Positions 1 to 7,540 are shown, counted from the stretch's first letter. The stretch: DNA of 15,778 nucleotides from an uncultured Anaerotruncus sp. (GCA_910586875.1 CAJUJI010000015.1:13850-29627); one strand, 5' to 3'. Numbers and translations: made by a program. Notes: generated by a model from the letters alone, not told the origin.

Positions 1-1665
1 CTCATCCGCTGCGCTGCACAGCACGAATGCCGGCGCAATATTCAGCGTGACATTCCCACCCAAATCCTTTTGGGTGCGCATCGCCTTGCGCGCCGCGGCA
101 AAGCTGGCTACAGAAATCGCCGCGCCAACTCCCAGATTGCCATGCGCTGCCGAAAACAGCTGATTGTCATCCTTCATAACAGGATTCGTCCCCAGCAGCT
201 CATACACCGCGCGGTTGGTGCCGCGCGCGAACGCCAGCGCAAAGCTTTGCAGCGTGCGGGTCACAAGCCCGATATCGTCGTTGATGAACAGCTGCCGGGT
301 AAAGCTGATCTTGCGCCCAAAGGTGAGCAGCCGGCGGGTCGCAATCGCCTTATCGGACAGCTTCGCCTCCTTGAGCTCGCCGTTTTCCGGCACCTGCACA
401 AGCTCGCCGCCCTCACTGATTTCGTAGTAATCGGTCGGCCGAAAATCGCTGGCGCTGCCCTTGCTGGTCCACAGCTGAAAGGTGGTCTGCGCCGCCTGAT
501 GCGCGCCCAGGACAACCCTGTTTGCCACCTCCGCCATCACCGACACAAACGCGCCGTTCGGGGTTAAAGAGCGGCGGAACAGCTCATCCTTCGACAACCG
601 GTTGGCCTGCCGCTCGCCGCCGCGCGCAAGACATTCCACTGCAATCTGCTGTAGACTCATACCGCGGAAGCTGTCCGCGCCCGGCGCGGGCTGCGCCACC
701 ATGTTCGCGCTGCGCAGCAGCAGCCCATCCACCGCCGCGGCGCGCACCCGGTCCAGTTCGTCCTTGACCAGCTGCACATCACCGCGCGTGCCGGCCTGCA
801 CCGGGCCGCTCTGCGCCTGCATCCGCTCGACAATCGCAGCGCGCACCGCGTCCACACTGCTCCCGCTGCGGATATACTCCTCCATCGTTTGTTCTTCCAC
901 CCCAAAGCTGCGGCAGAGTCCGCCAATCTCCAGCATCCGCGTGCGCTCGGCGCTCACCGCCTGCGCCGCTGTGTTGTCCTGTACCGGTTGTGCGGACCGC
1001 TCGTCCTGCAAAGCTGCCGCCTGTTGTACAGCGTGCTCACCCTGCAAGGGTGCCGCCGCCTGCTGCACCGCGGACCCTGCGCCGTTTGTGACTTCTGTTC
1101 TTAATGGCATTTCTGTTTCCTCCTGTTCCTGCATCTCTATACTTTTACCCAGTCCGACGGTGGTATCCGCCGGCGTCGGCTCCAAACTGATTTCATGCGG
1201 TGTCCATTTCACTGCGATGTGGGCAGGTCCGGTAAAGCGCCCGTCCGCGCTGGTCTGGCCGGAGCGCAGCTCCATCCAGGCCGCCACCCGATAGCCTACG
1301 GATACACCGGATAGCATCCCCTTTTCCAGCTTGTGCGCCAGCCGCTTGCCCTGCTCGTCCTCGTCGTCCAATTCAATTATCGCGCGGCATTTATGCGCGG
1401 CTTCATCCAGCCAGCAGCGCACAATTTTTCCCACCGGCAAACGCCCAAATACAGGATCCAGCCCATGCGAAAATAACAGCGAACCGCCGTTTTGCAGCAC
1501 GCTTAAATCCACCGCGTCCGCCGTATGCGCGAGGATTTCCGGCCCGTTCCAGCGCAGATACGGGGCCTCGCTGGAAAAGGATATTTCGTATTGCTTTGTA
1601 CTGCCTTCCACCGCACGGCAATCCAGTGTCGCCGTTCGGGTGAACAACTCTGTTCTTTGCGGCAT
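1..1665 (-). CDS. Prohead protease / major capsid protein fusion (C-terminus cut by window edge)
   Basis: The 555 visible codons have no stop, so the C-terminus lies outside the window. Residues 1-170 resemble an HK97-type (U35) prohead protease: a His in 'LLFSHG' (His67), the Ser-containing 'GMLSGVSVGY' (Ser119/Ser122) and the closing 'HEISLEPTPAD' (158-167), the usual His/Ser/strand signature. A low-complexity Ala/Gln-rich linker (about 185-240) and a helical scaffold-like stretch (240-310) follow. From about 320 the sequence reads as a capsid shell domain ('FTRQLFINDDIG', 'LLGTNPVMKDDNQLF', 'SAAHGNLG'). In this family the protease matures the shell and cuts itself free; here both are one polypeptide. 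The ATG has a strong AAGGAGG 7 bases upstream. It is the last gene seen of the late minus-strand operon, separated from the portal by a hairpin repeat. The fusion type is known from Firmicutes prophages. Confidence 0.85.
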   Translation of the reverse strand, partial: MPQRTELFTRTATLDCRAVEGSTKQYEISFSSEAPYLRWNGPEILAHTADAVDLSVLQNGGSLLFSHGLDPVFGRLPVGKIVRCWLDEAAHKCRAIIELDDEDEQGKRLAHKLEKGMLSGVSVGYRVAAWMELRSGQTSADGRFTGPAHIAVKWTPHEISLEPTPADTTVGLGKSIEMQEQEETEMPLRTEVTNGAGSAVQQAAAPLQGEHAVQQAAALQDERSAQPVQDNTAAQAVSAERTRMLEIGGLCRSFGVEEQTMEEYIRSGSSVDAVRAAIVERMQAQSGPVQAGTRGDVQLVKDELDRVRAAAVDGLLLRSANMVAQPAPGADSFRGMSLQQIAVECLARGGERQANRLSKDELFRRSLTPNGAFVSVMAEVANRVVLGAHQAAQTTFQLWTSKGSASDFRPTDYYEISEGGELVQVPENGELKEAKLSDKAIATRRLLTFGRKISFTRQLFINDDIGLVTRTLQSFALAFARGTNRAVYELLGTNPVMKDDNQLFSAAHGNLGVGAAISVASFAAARKAMRTQKDLGGNVTLNIAPAFVLCSAADE

Positions 1666-1680
1666 AATATCCTCCTTAAA

Positions 1681-1860
1681 CTAAAGTTTTCGTCCACCTT
1701 TTTCAAAAGGTGGCAGGGTCCAGGGGCAGCGCTCCTGGTCGTCCCCCCAAAAACCCCAAAGGGCTTTGGGGTTTTGGGGGGGACGAAATGCGTCCTTTCC
1801 TGAAAAGCGCATTTTTGGGGTGAATTGCGGTTTGCGGCGCAAACCGCAAGAGGGGGATTT
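1681..1860. repeat. Hairpin-rich palindromic repeat element between portal and capsid genes
   Basis: This non-coding stretch is a chain of inverted repeats. CCACCTTTT/AAAAGGTGG lies at 1694-1713. CCAGG/CCTGG brackets 1720-1738. A 21-bp stem with one mismatch runs 1741-1761 against 1764-1784. AAATGCG/CGCATTT lies at 1786-1792 and 1808-1814, and a perfect 12-bp stem TTGCGGTTTGCG/CGCAAACCGCAA at 1825-1836 and 1838-1849. Neither strand has a terminator-like T-tract after the big stem. The run of back-to-back hairpins looks like an interspersed REP/MITE-type element of clostridial chromosomes (inference from memory of similar intergenic blocks). If transcribed it would fold strongly within the head-gene mRNA. 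Confidence 0.7.
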
Positions 1861-1879
1861 TTGCAAGAGAAAAAGCTTC

Positions 1880-3334
1880 CTATTCCACCTTGGAATCCTC
1901 GCCCATCAGCTGCGCGGCCAACCGTCTTTCCGCTGCACGCTGCCGGACAACCTCTTTCCAGTCGCGCCCCTTGCTTGCGCAAGCCTCCTGTAAGGTAATC
2001 TGATTGGTTTCCAGCGCAATTCTCATCGCATTAACCTCCTTGACAGGGTCAATCCAATCCCAGCCGCTGGGAATCCACACATGCCCCCGCCAGCGCTGCG
2101 GGCCGACAAAATAGCCGGGCAGCTCCAGCTGGCCGCTCAGAACCATCCAATCCAGCCAGGCTTCATATACCACATCACAAAAATGCTCGATGAGGTAGCT
2201 TTGCATCATCCGGTAGGTGCGCTGGTCCTCCAAAAGCCCCTGCCGGGCGGAGGAATAGGTCACCTGCGACATATCGCGCGCGGTCACCTCATAGCTCAGC
2301 CCAACCCCGCTGCCTGCCAACCGCTGGGTGGTTTTCACCAACGGATCAATTACCGCGCTGCTGCCGGAATGCGAGATGGTCCCTACCTCCTCGCCAGGCT
2401 CCAAATAAACAACCGAGCCTTGCGCCAATAGCTCAACGGGCGGCTGCGTAGGCTGCTTTGGCTCGTTGGTGATACCGGCGCGCCCAAAGCTTGCATAACG
2501 TCCCGTCAACGTTCCAATCGTCTTTTTTACCCATAAGGAAAGATGCGAAAGCACATTCTCCTTTTCGATGCCAGCGTCGATTAGCTCGTTTGTGTCGTCA
2601 ATGCGCGCCAGCGACGCCGCACAGGCAGGAAATTCGCGAATCTGGCTGGGCCGTGTGATCTGCGGCAGATAGATCACCCGTTGCGCCTCCACCCGCTCGC
2701 TTCGCACCGAAAAGCCCCAGGCATCATACACGCGGATATGATAGGCCACCGCCCGCCGGAACCCGTCCACCTCGACGCCGCCAATCACCCGATTGCCGCC
2801 ATATTGCTGCACTGCGGTGTCCAGATCATCCACCTCCAGCAGCTGCAAGCAGAAGCGCCCCGCCTCGTAGACCTTCAGCAGCAGGATGCCGCCATCAATA
2901 AACCGCCGCCGGACAATCAGCTGCTGCACCTCCGCCAGCGAAAGCCGCCCGCTCAGCTCGCAGTTTCCAGGTTTGCACCAGGCTTTCCAAAGCCGCTCAA
3001 TTTGGTCGTTGAGCCGGTCATCCTCTTCACCGTCCCGGCCCAAAACCCGCGCTTGCAGCACCACCCCAGTGCCGACCACATTGCGCTCGAACGCCAGTAC
3101 CTGTGCCAGCAGAATATCCGAATTGCGCTCCAGGTCGCGGGCGCGTGCCCGCACAATATCCCGCTCGCCCTGGTTGTGCAGTTCGGCGGGGCCGTTCTGC
3201 GTCGTCCAACCGGCGGCACGCGGGCTGCGGTCGGCGGCGGTGTAGCTGCCACGCGCGAGCGCCTGTTGCCAGCACGCCCGCGAATATGCCCACTTCGGCG
3301 ATACCACCGCCAGCAGACGGGTTAAAAAGTCCAT
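1880..3334 (-). CDS. Phage portal protein, lambda gpB type
   Basis: This 484-aa protein is of the size and pattern of lambda-type portals (Phage_portal_2). The dodecameric portal forms the DNA gate at one capsid vertex and docks terminase and neck. Diagnostic stretches are an Arg-rich N-terminal 'ERDIVRARARDLERN' (about 57-71), the central 'YHIRVYDAW', 'LARIDDTNELIDAGIEKENV', 'GVGLSYEVTARDMSQVTYSSA' and the C-terminal 'PSGWDWIDPVKEVNA'. The frame is open 20 codons further upstream, but the ATG at 3334 is preceded by GGAGG at a good distance, so I use it. The start lies 4 bases after the gpW-like stop. Downstream come the hairpin repeat and then the protease/capsid gene. Confidence 0.9.
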   Translation of the reverse strand: MDFLTRLLAVVSPKWAYSRACWQQALARGSYTAADRSPRAAGWTTQNGPAELHNQGERDIVRARARDLERNSDILLAQVLAFERNVVGTGVVLQARVLGRDGEEDDRLNDQIERLWKAWCKPGNCELSGRLSLAEVQQLIVRRRFIDGGILLLKVYEAGRFCLQLLEVDDLDTAVQQYGGNRVIGGVEVDGFRRAVAYHIRVYDAWGFSVRSERVEAQRVIYLPQITRPSQIREFPACAASLARIDDTNELIDAGIEKENVLSHLSLWVKKTIGTLTGRYASFGRAGITNEPKQPTQPPVELLAQGSVVYLEPGEEVGTISHSGSSAVIDPLVKTTQRLAGSGVGLSYEVTARDMSQVTYSSARQGLLEDQRTYRMMQSYLIEHFCDVVYEAWLDWMVLSGQLELPGYFVGPQRWRGHVWIPSGWDWIDPVKEVNAMRIALETNQITLQEACASKGRDWKEVVRQRAAERRLAAQLMGEDSKVE

Positions 3335-3338
3335 CCGT

Positions 3339-3554
3339 TCACCTCCTGCGTGGCAGCACCGCGCGGGTGATGCACGGGCGCTGCTGGCGCGCAAGCTCGC
3401 TTTCTAGCATCCGATACTCGCTATACAGAGTGCCCAGATCCGCGCGCCGCACCGTGCGTGTGCCGATTCGGTATTCCTGCGCGCCGTTTTCAATCTTGTT
3501 AATTGCCTCCAAAATACTTGCGCGGCGGTCATAAAGCTGCTCCAGGACATCCAT
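3339..3554 (-). CDS. gpW-like head-tail joining protein
   Basis: A 71-aa protein with an N-terminal helix 'LEQLYDRRASILEAINKIENG', then 'EYRIGTRTVRRADLGTLY' and a second helix rich in Glu/Arg. This helix-turn-helix with central basic 'TRTVRRADL' matches lambda gpW (about 68 aa), which completes the head and plugs into the portal complex. The frame is open upstream to 3635, but that would overlap the tail-tube gene, and the ATG at 3554 has AGGGG upstream. It sits 16 bases behind the tail-tube stop and 4 bases ahead of the portal start. gpW next to the portal is the normal lambda-like pairing; having tail genes directly before it is not. Confidence 0.75.
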   Translation of the reverse strand: MDVLEQLYDRRASILEAINKIENGAQEYRIGTRTVRRADLGTLYSEYRMLESELARQQRPCITRAVLPRRR

Positions 3555-3570
3555 TTCCAGCACCCCTTTT

Positions 3571-4086
3571 CTATCCGAAAATACGGCGAATATCCGCCAT
3601 ATAATCCACCCCGCCCAGCTTGAGCACATTTGCAATCTGGTCCACCAGAACGGTTTCCACCCCTTCTACCACCTCGCGGAAACGAACGATTGCATAGTCA
3701 AACGTTTCCTCTCTGGGGCTGCCAGGCTCACCTTTGCCACCGGTCATTTTGGTCAGGTAGCCAAACAGGAAGAATTTGGTGCCGGCGGTGTATAAAATCC
3801 CATCGCTACCGCGGCAGCTGCTTCCCAGAATGACTTCCAAATCAACCGAAGGCGCAGCGAGCGCCTGTTTTGCCGCGCCCGCTGCACGCACTGCGATGCT
3901 CGCGCTCATCGGGCTGACATGCCCTAAAATCGGCATATTCCATTTTCCCATGATGCCCGCGCCGCCGATTTCCGCGGTAGGCAGCTCCACATCGGGTAGC
4001 GTTACGCTGGTGGCGTTGTTGCACTCGGTCCCGTTTGCAAGTACCTTAATCTGTCCGACTGCGCCCCAAATGGTTTTGCTTTTCAT
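3571..4086 (-). CDS. Phage major tail tube protein (FII / gpM-like)
   Basis: A 171-aa protein that would form the inner tube of a contractile tail. The N-terminal half has 'VTLPDVELPTAEIGGAGIMGKWNMP', the conserved start of the P2 FII family, and the C-terminus ends in 'VLKLGGVDYMADIRRIFG', the usual 'N-x-GVD-x-x-x-x-x-R-x-x-x-G' closing motif. Length fits the family (about 170 aa). Its ATG overlaps the sheath stop codon as ATGA, so the two are translationally coupled, as sheath/tube pairs usually are. A tail-tube gene indicates a myovirus-type particle when paired with a sheath. Confidence 0.9.
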   Translation of the reverse strand: MKSKTIWGAVGQIKVLANGTECNNATSVTLPDVELPTAEIGGAGIMGKWNMPILGHVSPMSASIAVRAAGAAKQALAAPSVDLEVILGSSCRGSDGILYTAGTKFFLFGYLTKMTGGKGEPGSPREETFDYAIVRFREVVEGVETVLVDQIANVLKLGGVDYMADIRRIFG

Positions 4087-5516
4087 GCACTTTCACCTCC
4101 AAACAGACTGCTGAGTCCCTGCGCTGTCCAGCGCACCCTTGCGCTCAGGTTTTTGCCAGGAATCGGGGTAGATCCCTCCACCTCAAAAACAAAATTGCCC
4201 TGTACCAAATCGCTCAGGGGATTCTCCGCTTCCTCAAAGGTGATGTTGCCCTCCAGCAGCGCGCCATCCGCAATCCAGCGGTCGATGCGCGCCTGAAAAT
4301 CGTTGAGGATGCTATCCTTGCGCGCGCGGGTCATCGGTTTATCTACATCGTTCCCATACTGCCGCTGGAAGGTGTTTGCAATGTAATGCACCATGCGCAC
4401 ATTGCTGTCAAAGATGTCCCGCGCATCCATCATGCTGGTTCTCTCGTACGCAAATGCGGCGGTATGCGGTCCCCACATGCGCCAGCTGCCTTCCCAATAA
4501 ACCAGGGTGGTAATCCCCGCCGCATTGAGCCGGTTGGATTCGGTCTGGTCGTAATTGATTGCGCTGCCATCCGCCAGACAGAGCGACGCAACATCCGCCG
4601 CTTTGTTGGAAGGACTCTCATAGGGCAGATTCCCGTTGTTAAAATCCACCCGCTGCATGGTGACCGTTTGCAGCACGCTCGCGTGGTAAATCCGCTCTCC
4701 CTTGCGGGCCATCGGCCACAGCAGAGAGGAAATCCCTGATTCAACCGGATAGGCGTGCTTTGCCTCTATCGCCGCATCAATGGAGGTGAGCGCTGCACTG
4801 TCCAAATCTGCGTTGACATAGGCATACCAGTGCCCGTTTATCCGCTCGGCTGCATTCACCAGCGCCTCATATACCGTTTTGTGCTGGCTATAGCCTGGCG
4901 CACACAGGATGGTGGGCACCTCATGCAACTCGTAATAGACACGCGGCAGCCCTTCCTTGATCGCCTGAATGATACGATTCTCATCCACCTGTTCGGTGTG
5001 CAGCTCATAATAGTGAATCTCTGTTGTCCCCAGCTCACCGCTTAAATCATGCAGCAGAACCTGCATTCCATCGGCGGAATATTCCGCGGTGAAATCCACC
5101 CCCGCTTGCTTGTCCGGAATGCGCACGCTGCTTAACAAAATATTGGAGCCTGGTAGCACTGCCGAGCGTTTTGAAAATTGTACCTCTGCGGTCTTTTCAA
5201 CAGAGGAACGTGCCTGCTGCGGGTCCAGCGCATTTACCACCACAATCGGCCCCACGCTTTGAATGCTGTTGCGAAAATGCGCATAAACCGCCTCGCAAAG
5301 CCCGTACCGCTCCCAATCATCGCTGTACCCAATCTGGCGCTGCGCATCTGCCCAGCTGTGCAGCAGCAACGGGGTGTTAACCTTTCCCTGCGTGTCAGCC
5401 AGCTGGCCGAGCGGTGCGCATCCGAAATAGACGGGAATGGTGCCCACCCCCGCAGGCGACACGTAATCTTGACTTGCCTCCAATTCGGCAAATGCGCCGT
5501 GTATGTACTTTCCCAA
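4083..5516 (-). CDS. Phage tail sheath protein (FI-like, contractile tail)
   Basis: About 477 aa from a TTG start (MGKYIHGAF...), chosen because AAAGGAG lies 8 bases upstream; the frame stays open to 5540 but an upstream TTG there would begin before the Shine-Dalgarno sequence. The sheath wraps the tube and contracts to drive it into the host envelope. Supporting stretches are 'GTIPVYFGCAPLG', 'YYELHEVPTILCAPGY', 'ALTSIDAAIEAKHAYPV', 'NPLSDLVQGNFVFEVEGSTPIPGKNL' near the C-terminus, and length typical of P2 FI / Mu L proteins. It is followed by the tube gene with an ATGA overlap. Its 5' leader is shared with the divergent hicAB promoter, which leaves almost no room for a separate sheath promoter. 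Confidence 0.9.
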   Translation of the reverse strand: MGKYIHGAFAELEASQDYVSPAGVGTIPVYFGCAPLGQLADTQGKVNTPLLLHSWADAQRQIGYSDDWERYGLCEAVYAHFRNSIQSVGPIVVVNALDPQQARSSVEKTAEVQFSKRSAVLPGSNILLSSVRIPDKQAGVDFTAEYSADGMQVLLHDLSGELGTTEIHYYELHTEQVDENRIIQAIKEGLPRVYYELHEVPTILCAPGYSQHKTVYEALVNAAERINGHWYAYVNADLDSAALTSIDAAIEAKHAYPVESGISSLLWPMARKGERIYHASVLQTVTMQRVDFNNGNLPYESPSNKAADVASLCLADGSAINYDQTESNRLNAAGITTLVYWEGSWRMWGPHTAAFAYERTSMMDARDIFDSNVRMVHYIANTFQRQYGNDVDKPMTRARKDSILNDFQARIDRWIADGALLEGNITFEEAENPLSDLVQGNFVFEVEGSTPIPGKNLSARVRWTAQGLSSLFGGESA

Positions 5517-5533
5517 ACGAATCACTCCTTTTC

Positions 5534-5565
5534 TTGACAAATGATACTATATGTGATACTATAAT
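5534..5565 (+). promoter_or_regulatory. hicAB promoter with direct-repeat operator
   Basis: A consensus -35 TTGACA (5534-5539) is followed after 17 bp by TACTAT (5557-5562), with a perfect TATAAT three bases further on (5560-5565, 20-bp spacing). Two 10-bp direct repeats TGATACTATA occupy 5542-5551 and 5554-5563, 12 bp apart, covering the spacer and -10. HicB antitoxins with a ribbon-helix-helix tail autorepress their promoters, so these repeats are the likely operator (inference). Confidence 0.65.
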
Positions 5566-5583
5566 AAAAAGTGATGGTGAAAG

Positions 5584-5814
5584 ATGATGAGCTCTACAGA
5601 AAAAATAATAGAAAAGATGCAACGCCAACCCAATGGAATTCGTATGGAGGAATTACACAAGGTTTTGGTAGCCAGCGGTTACCGGTTAGACCGACAGCGT
5701 GGTTCTCACCGCCAATATATCAACCAAAGGGGAGACGTGATTACCATTAAAGATGAAACGCCTTTAAAGGCGGTGTATGTCAAGGATGTTCTGCGCAGAA
5801 TAACTACCAAATAA
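5584..5814 (+). CDS. hicA: HicA family toxin (mRNA interferase)
   Basis: A 76-aa protein with the compact HicA fold. It opens with 'STEKIIEKMQRQPNGIRMEELHKVL' and then 'ASGYRLDRQRGSHRQYINQRGD', where His42 in 'GSHRQY' is the conserved catalytic histidine. HicA is a small dsRBD-like nuclease that cleaves mRNA and halts translation until bound by HicB. It is followed 21 bases later by hicB, the usual toxin-first order. Two adjacent ATGs (5584 and 5587) are possible starts; the Shine-Dalgarno is weak (GGTGA). The pair reads against the surrounding tail genes and has its own promoter and terminator, so it is a self-contained moron inserted in the late operon. Confidence 0.9.
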   Translation: MMSSTEKIIEKMQRQPNGIRMEELHKVLVASGYRLDRQRGSHRQYINQRGDVITIKDETPLKAVYVKDVLRRITTK

Positions 5815-5835
5815 CAGACGAAGGGATGTTGTCTT

Positions 5836-6180
5836 ATGCGGGTTGAAGAATATATGAAGCTGCCCTACCATTACATGGTTAATCCGGTTTCAGATGAAAG
5901 CGGAGATTATTTTTATGCGTCCGTGCTGGAGCTGGAAGGCTGCCAAAGCACGGGAGATAGCTTTCAGGAAGCGTATGACAGCCTGCGCGAAGCGATGCAA
6001 GGCTGGATTCAGACAAAATTAGAAAATGGCTTTTCTGTGCCGGAACCGATAACCGAAGAAGATTATAGTGGCAAATTTGTGCTCCGCCTTCCCAAATCAC
6101 TTCATTTTCGGTTGGCGATAGAAGCAAAGAACGAGGGCGTTTCACTCAACCAATACGCACTTTATAAATTAAGCAGATAG
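5836..6180 (+). CDS. hicB: HicB family antitoxin with C-terminal ribbon-helix-helix domain
   Basis: A 114-aa protein. Residues about 9-70 form the partly degraded RNase-H-like HicB fold ('LPYHYMVNPVSDESGDYFYASVLELEGCQSTGD' with 'SFQEAYDSLREAMQGWI'). Residues 75-114 are an Arc/CopG-type DNA-binding tail ('GKFVLRLPKSLHFRLAIEAKNEGVSLNQYALYKLSR'). It neutralises HicA by covering its active site and should repress the pair's promoter through the tail. AAGGG lies upstream of the ATG. A second in-frame ATG (codon 7) is a less likely start. A terminator follows within 10 bases of the stop. Confidence 0.9.
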   Translation: MRVEEYMKLPYHYMVNPVSDESGDYFYASVLELEGCQSTGDSFQEAYDSLREAMQGWIQTKLENGFSVPEPITEEDYSGKFVLRLPKSLHFRLAIEAKNEGVSLNQYALYKLSR

Positions 6181-6187
6181 CACCTGC

Positions 6188-6212
6188 GGGCGGCGGATAC
6201 CGCCCATTTTTT
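6188..6212 (+). terminator. Intrinsic terminator of hicAB
   Basis: Stem GGGCGG (6188-6193) and CCGCCC (6200-6205) with a 6-base loop is followed by A and six T (6207-6212). It begins 8 bases after the hicB stop. The T-tract overlaps the stop codon of the convergent tail gene. Confidence 0.8.
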
Positions 6213-6756
6213 ATGCCATTATTTCTGCGAAATCCGTCTGCGGGTAGCCCTCTGCCACCAGCTGGCATTTGAGATATCCATACCAGTATGGATAGGGCTG
6301 TTCCTCATAGGTTTTCAGGGTGACGCCGCCTAATCGTTCCAATCGGTCTGCGACAAACTGCGTTCGCAGCAGCCGCATCCGCACCAAATCCAACAGGTTT
6401 AACAAGGTCGAATATCCGTCAAAGTTCGGTGTCAAATCCAGTTGGGGCCCAGATGCATCCTCGGAATAGCTCTGGTGCCCAGGGTCATAAACGACCACTG
6501 TAATTTGCAGGTCGAAGGTGGTGCTTTCCGCATCGGTTTCCACCCCATTCAGTCCCACCACCAAACAGGGAAGCCGCACCCGCTCGGTAGGCTCTAGTAC
6601 TGCGCCTGGCGGTATCCATCCCAGATACACCGCAGGCTGTGTCAACTGGTAATCCTCTAACTTCCCATCCGCGAACGGCTGTTGATAGGTCACACCCTCC
6701 AGCACTTGTTCTAACCAGCCTTTGACCGCCTTTAGCGACGAAACCGTTTGCATCAT
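6211..6756 (-). CDS. Probable tail terminator / tail completion protein
   Basis: A 181-aa protein without a firm family match by eye. It starts 'SLKAVKGWLEQVLEG', has a hydrophobic strand run 'LPCLVVGLNGVETDAESTTFDLQITVVVYD', and later 'YSTLLNLLDLVRMRLL' and 'YPYWYGYLKCQLVAEGY'. A strand describing input values, a helix with 'L-x-x-L-x-x-x-V-R-x-x-L' and a closing strand are the layout of gpU/tail-terminator-like proteins, which stop tube and sheath growth and bind the neck. Its ATG overlaps the stop of the preceding Z-like gene as ATGA with a GGAGG Shine-Dalgarno sequence, so the two are coupled. Being between a neck/minor-tail gene and the sheath supports the role. Role inferred from context and layout. 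Confidence 0.55.
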   Translation of the reverse strand: MMQTVSSLKAVKGWLEQVLEGVTYQQPFADGKLEDYQLTQPAVYLGWIPPGAVLEPTERVRLPCLVVGLNGVETDAESTTFDLQITVVVYDPGHQSYSEDASGPQLDLTPNFDGYSTLLNLLDLVRMRLLRTQFVADRLERLGGVTLKTYEEQPYPYWYGYLKCQLVAEGYPQTDFAEIMA

Positions 6757-7424
6757 GCTTTGTTTCCTCCCAGCTTGTTTAACTCACTGCTCAGCTTGCG
6801 GTCAATCGAACGCGCCAGACTTTTCATCAGCGGGTCGCTCACCTGTTTGGCGGTAATCATCTGCGGCACGGATAAGCTGCGCAGCACCTCCAGTTTTTCC
6901 GCCTTAGCACGAAAAGCAACCTGCCTGCCGCCAGCAACAGAAAATACCCGTTTGCGTGCGCCTTGAAAAACTCCCGTCCTGCGAAACAACAGATAGCCGC
7001 CCAACGTCGGCGCAAGAAACACAGGCTTTAATTTCCCATCGCTCCCCACGAGCGGCCGCAGCTGCTGAACGCCCCTGTTGTTATAGATAACGGCGCGCAC
7101 CTTGTACCGTTTGCCCGCCAGCTGTGGGCGAACAGGGGAATGCGCAAAGCGCGTCAATGTGAACGGCCTGCCGGCAATTTCGATTGCAATCTGCTGGCTG
7201 TCCCTGTTGTAAACGGTGCGCACCCTCCGGCGGCGCAACGCCTGCTTTGCGGGCGCTGCATCCACCCCAAACACCTGCGGCAATAGCTTTGGCAGTTGGT
7301 TTAATACATGGCGTTCGCCTGTTTTCCCAACCTGAAACAGCAGCTTCCCTGCCTGCGCGGGATAAGTAAGCAGTTCACGTGCAACATCCTCCAGCTTTTT
7401 TGTATCTGCCATCAAGGTGACCAT
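6753..7424 (-). CDS. Minor tail protein Z-like / head-tail connector
   Basis: A 223-aa basic protein. The N-terminus is helical ('MADTKKLEDVARELLTYPAQAGKLLFQVGKTGERHV'). Then come the strand-rich 'RVRTVYNRDSQQIAIEIAGRPFTLTRFAH', a lysine-rich 'LAGKRYKVRAVIYNN' and the closing 'VLRSLSVPQMITAKQVSDPLMKSLARSIDRKL'. The 'SLSVPQM' patch before a final amphipathic helix is what I associate with prophage minor tail protein Z (GPZ) and related HK97 gp10-like neck proteins. The frame is open to 7454, but the ATG at 7424 has AAGGGGG upstream. It is the first gene of the morphogenesis operon after a long folded leader, a place where terminase would be expected. Confidence 0.6.
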   Translation of the reverse strand: MVTLMADTKKLEDVARELLTYPAQAGKLLFQVGKTGERHVLNQLPKLLPQVFGVDAAPAKQALRRRRVRTVYNRDSQQIAIEIAGRPFTLTRFAHSPVRPQLAGKRYKVRAVIYNNRGVQQLRPLVGSDGKLKPVFLAPTLGGYLLFRRTGVFQGARKRVFSVAGGRQVAFRAKAEKLEVLRSLSVPQMITAKQVSDPLMKSLARSIDRKLSSELNKLGGNKA

Positions 7425-7444
7425 CTCAAAAAATCCCCCTTTGA

Positions 7445-7531
7445 AACAGCGCAATTTTCCGTCAAAATGCCGAACTTTTCTTTTGTAATGCGCTGTTCGT
7501 CAAGCTGCCCAAAAATCCGCTAGATTTTTGG
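7445..7531 (-). other. Two leader hairpins ahead of the late operon
   Basis: A perfect 9-bp stem with a 5-base loop, CCAAAAATC/GATTTTTGG, lies at 7509-7531. A second perfect 9-bp inverted repeat AACAGCGCA/TGCGCTGTT at 7445-7453 and 7489-7497 encloses 35 bases. Both lie within 110 bases upstream of the Z-like start. No T-tract suggests termination, so they may shape the leader RNA. Confidence 0.5.
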
Positions 7532-7540
7532 ATGTGAACG

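Noticed and set aside
602..1294. Long plus-strand ORF opposite the protease/capsid gene (230 codons).
   Set aside because: Ser/Ala/Arg-rich composition from antisense reading of a GC-rich gene, no recognisable domain, no Shine-Dalgarno.
1681..1866. Minus-strand 61-codon ORF and its plus-strand counterparts in the portal-capsid gap.
   Set aside because: They merely translate the hairpin repeat; palindromes give similar peptides on both strands, and no ribosome site is suitable.
2681..3325. Plus-strand 214-codon ORF opposite the portal gene.
   Set aside because: Pure shadow of a confidently identified portal; low-complexity translation.
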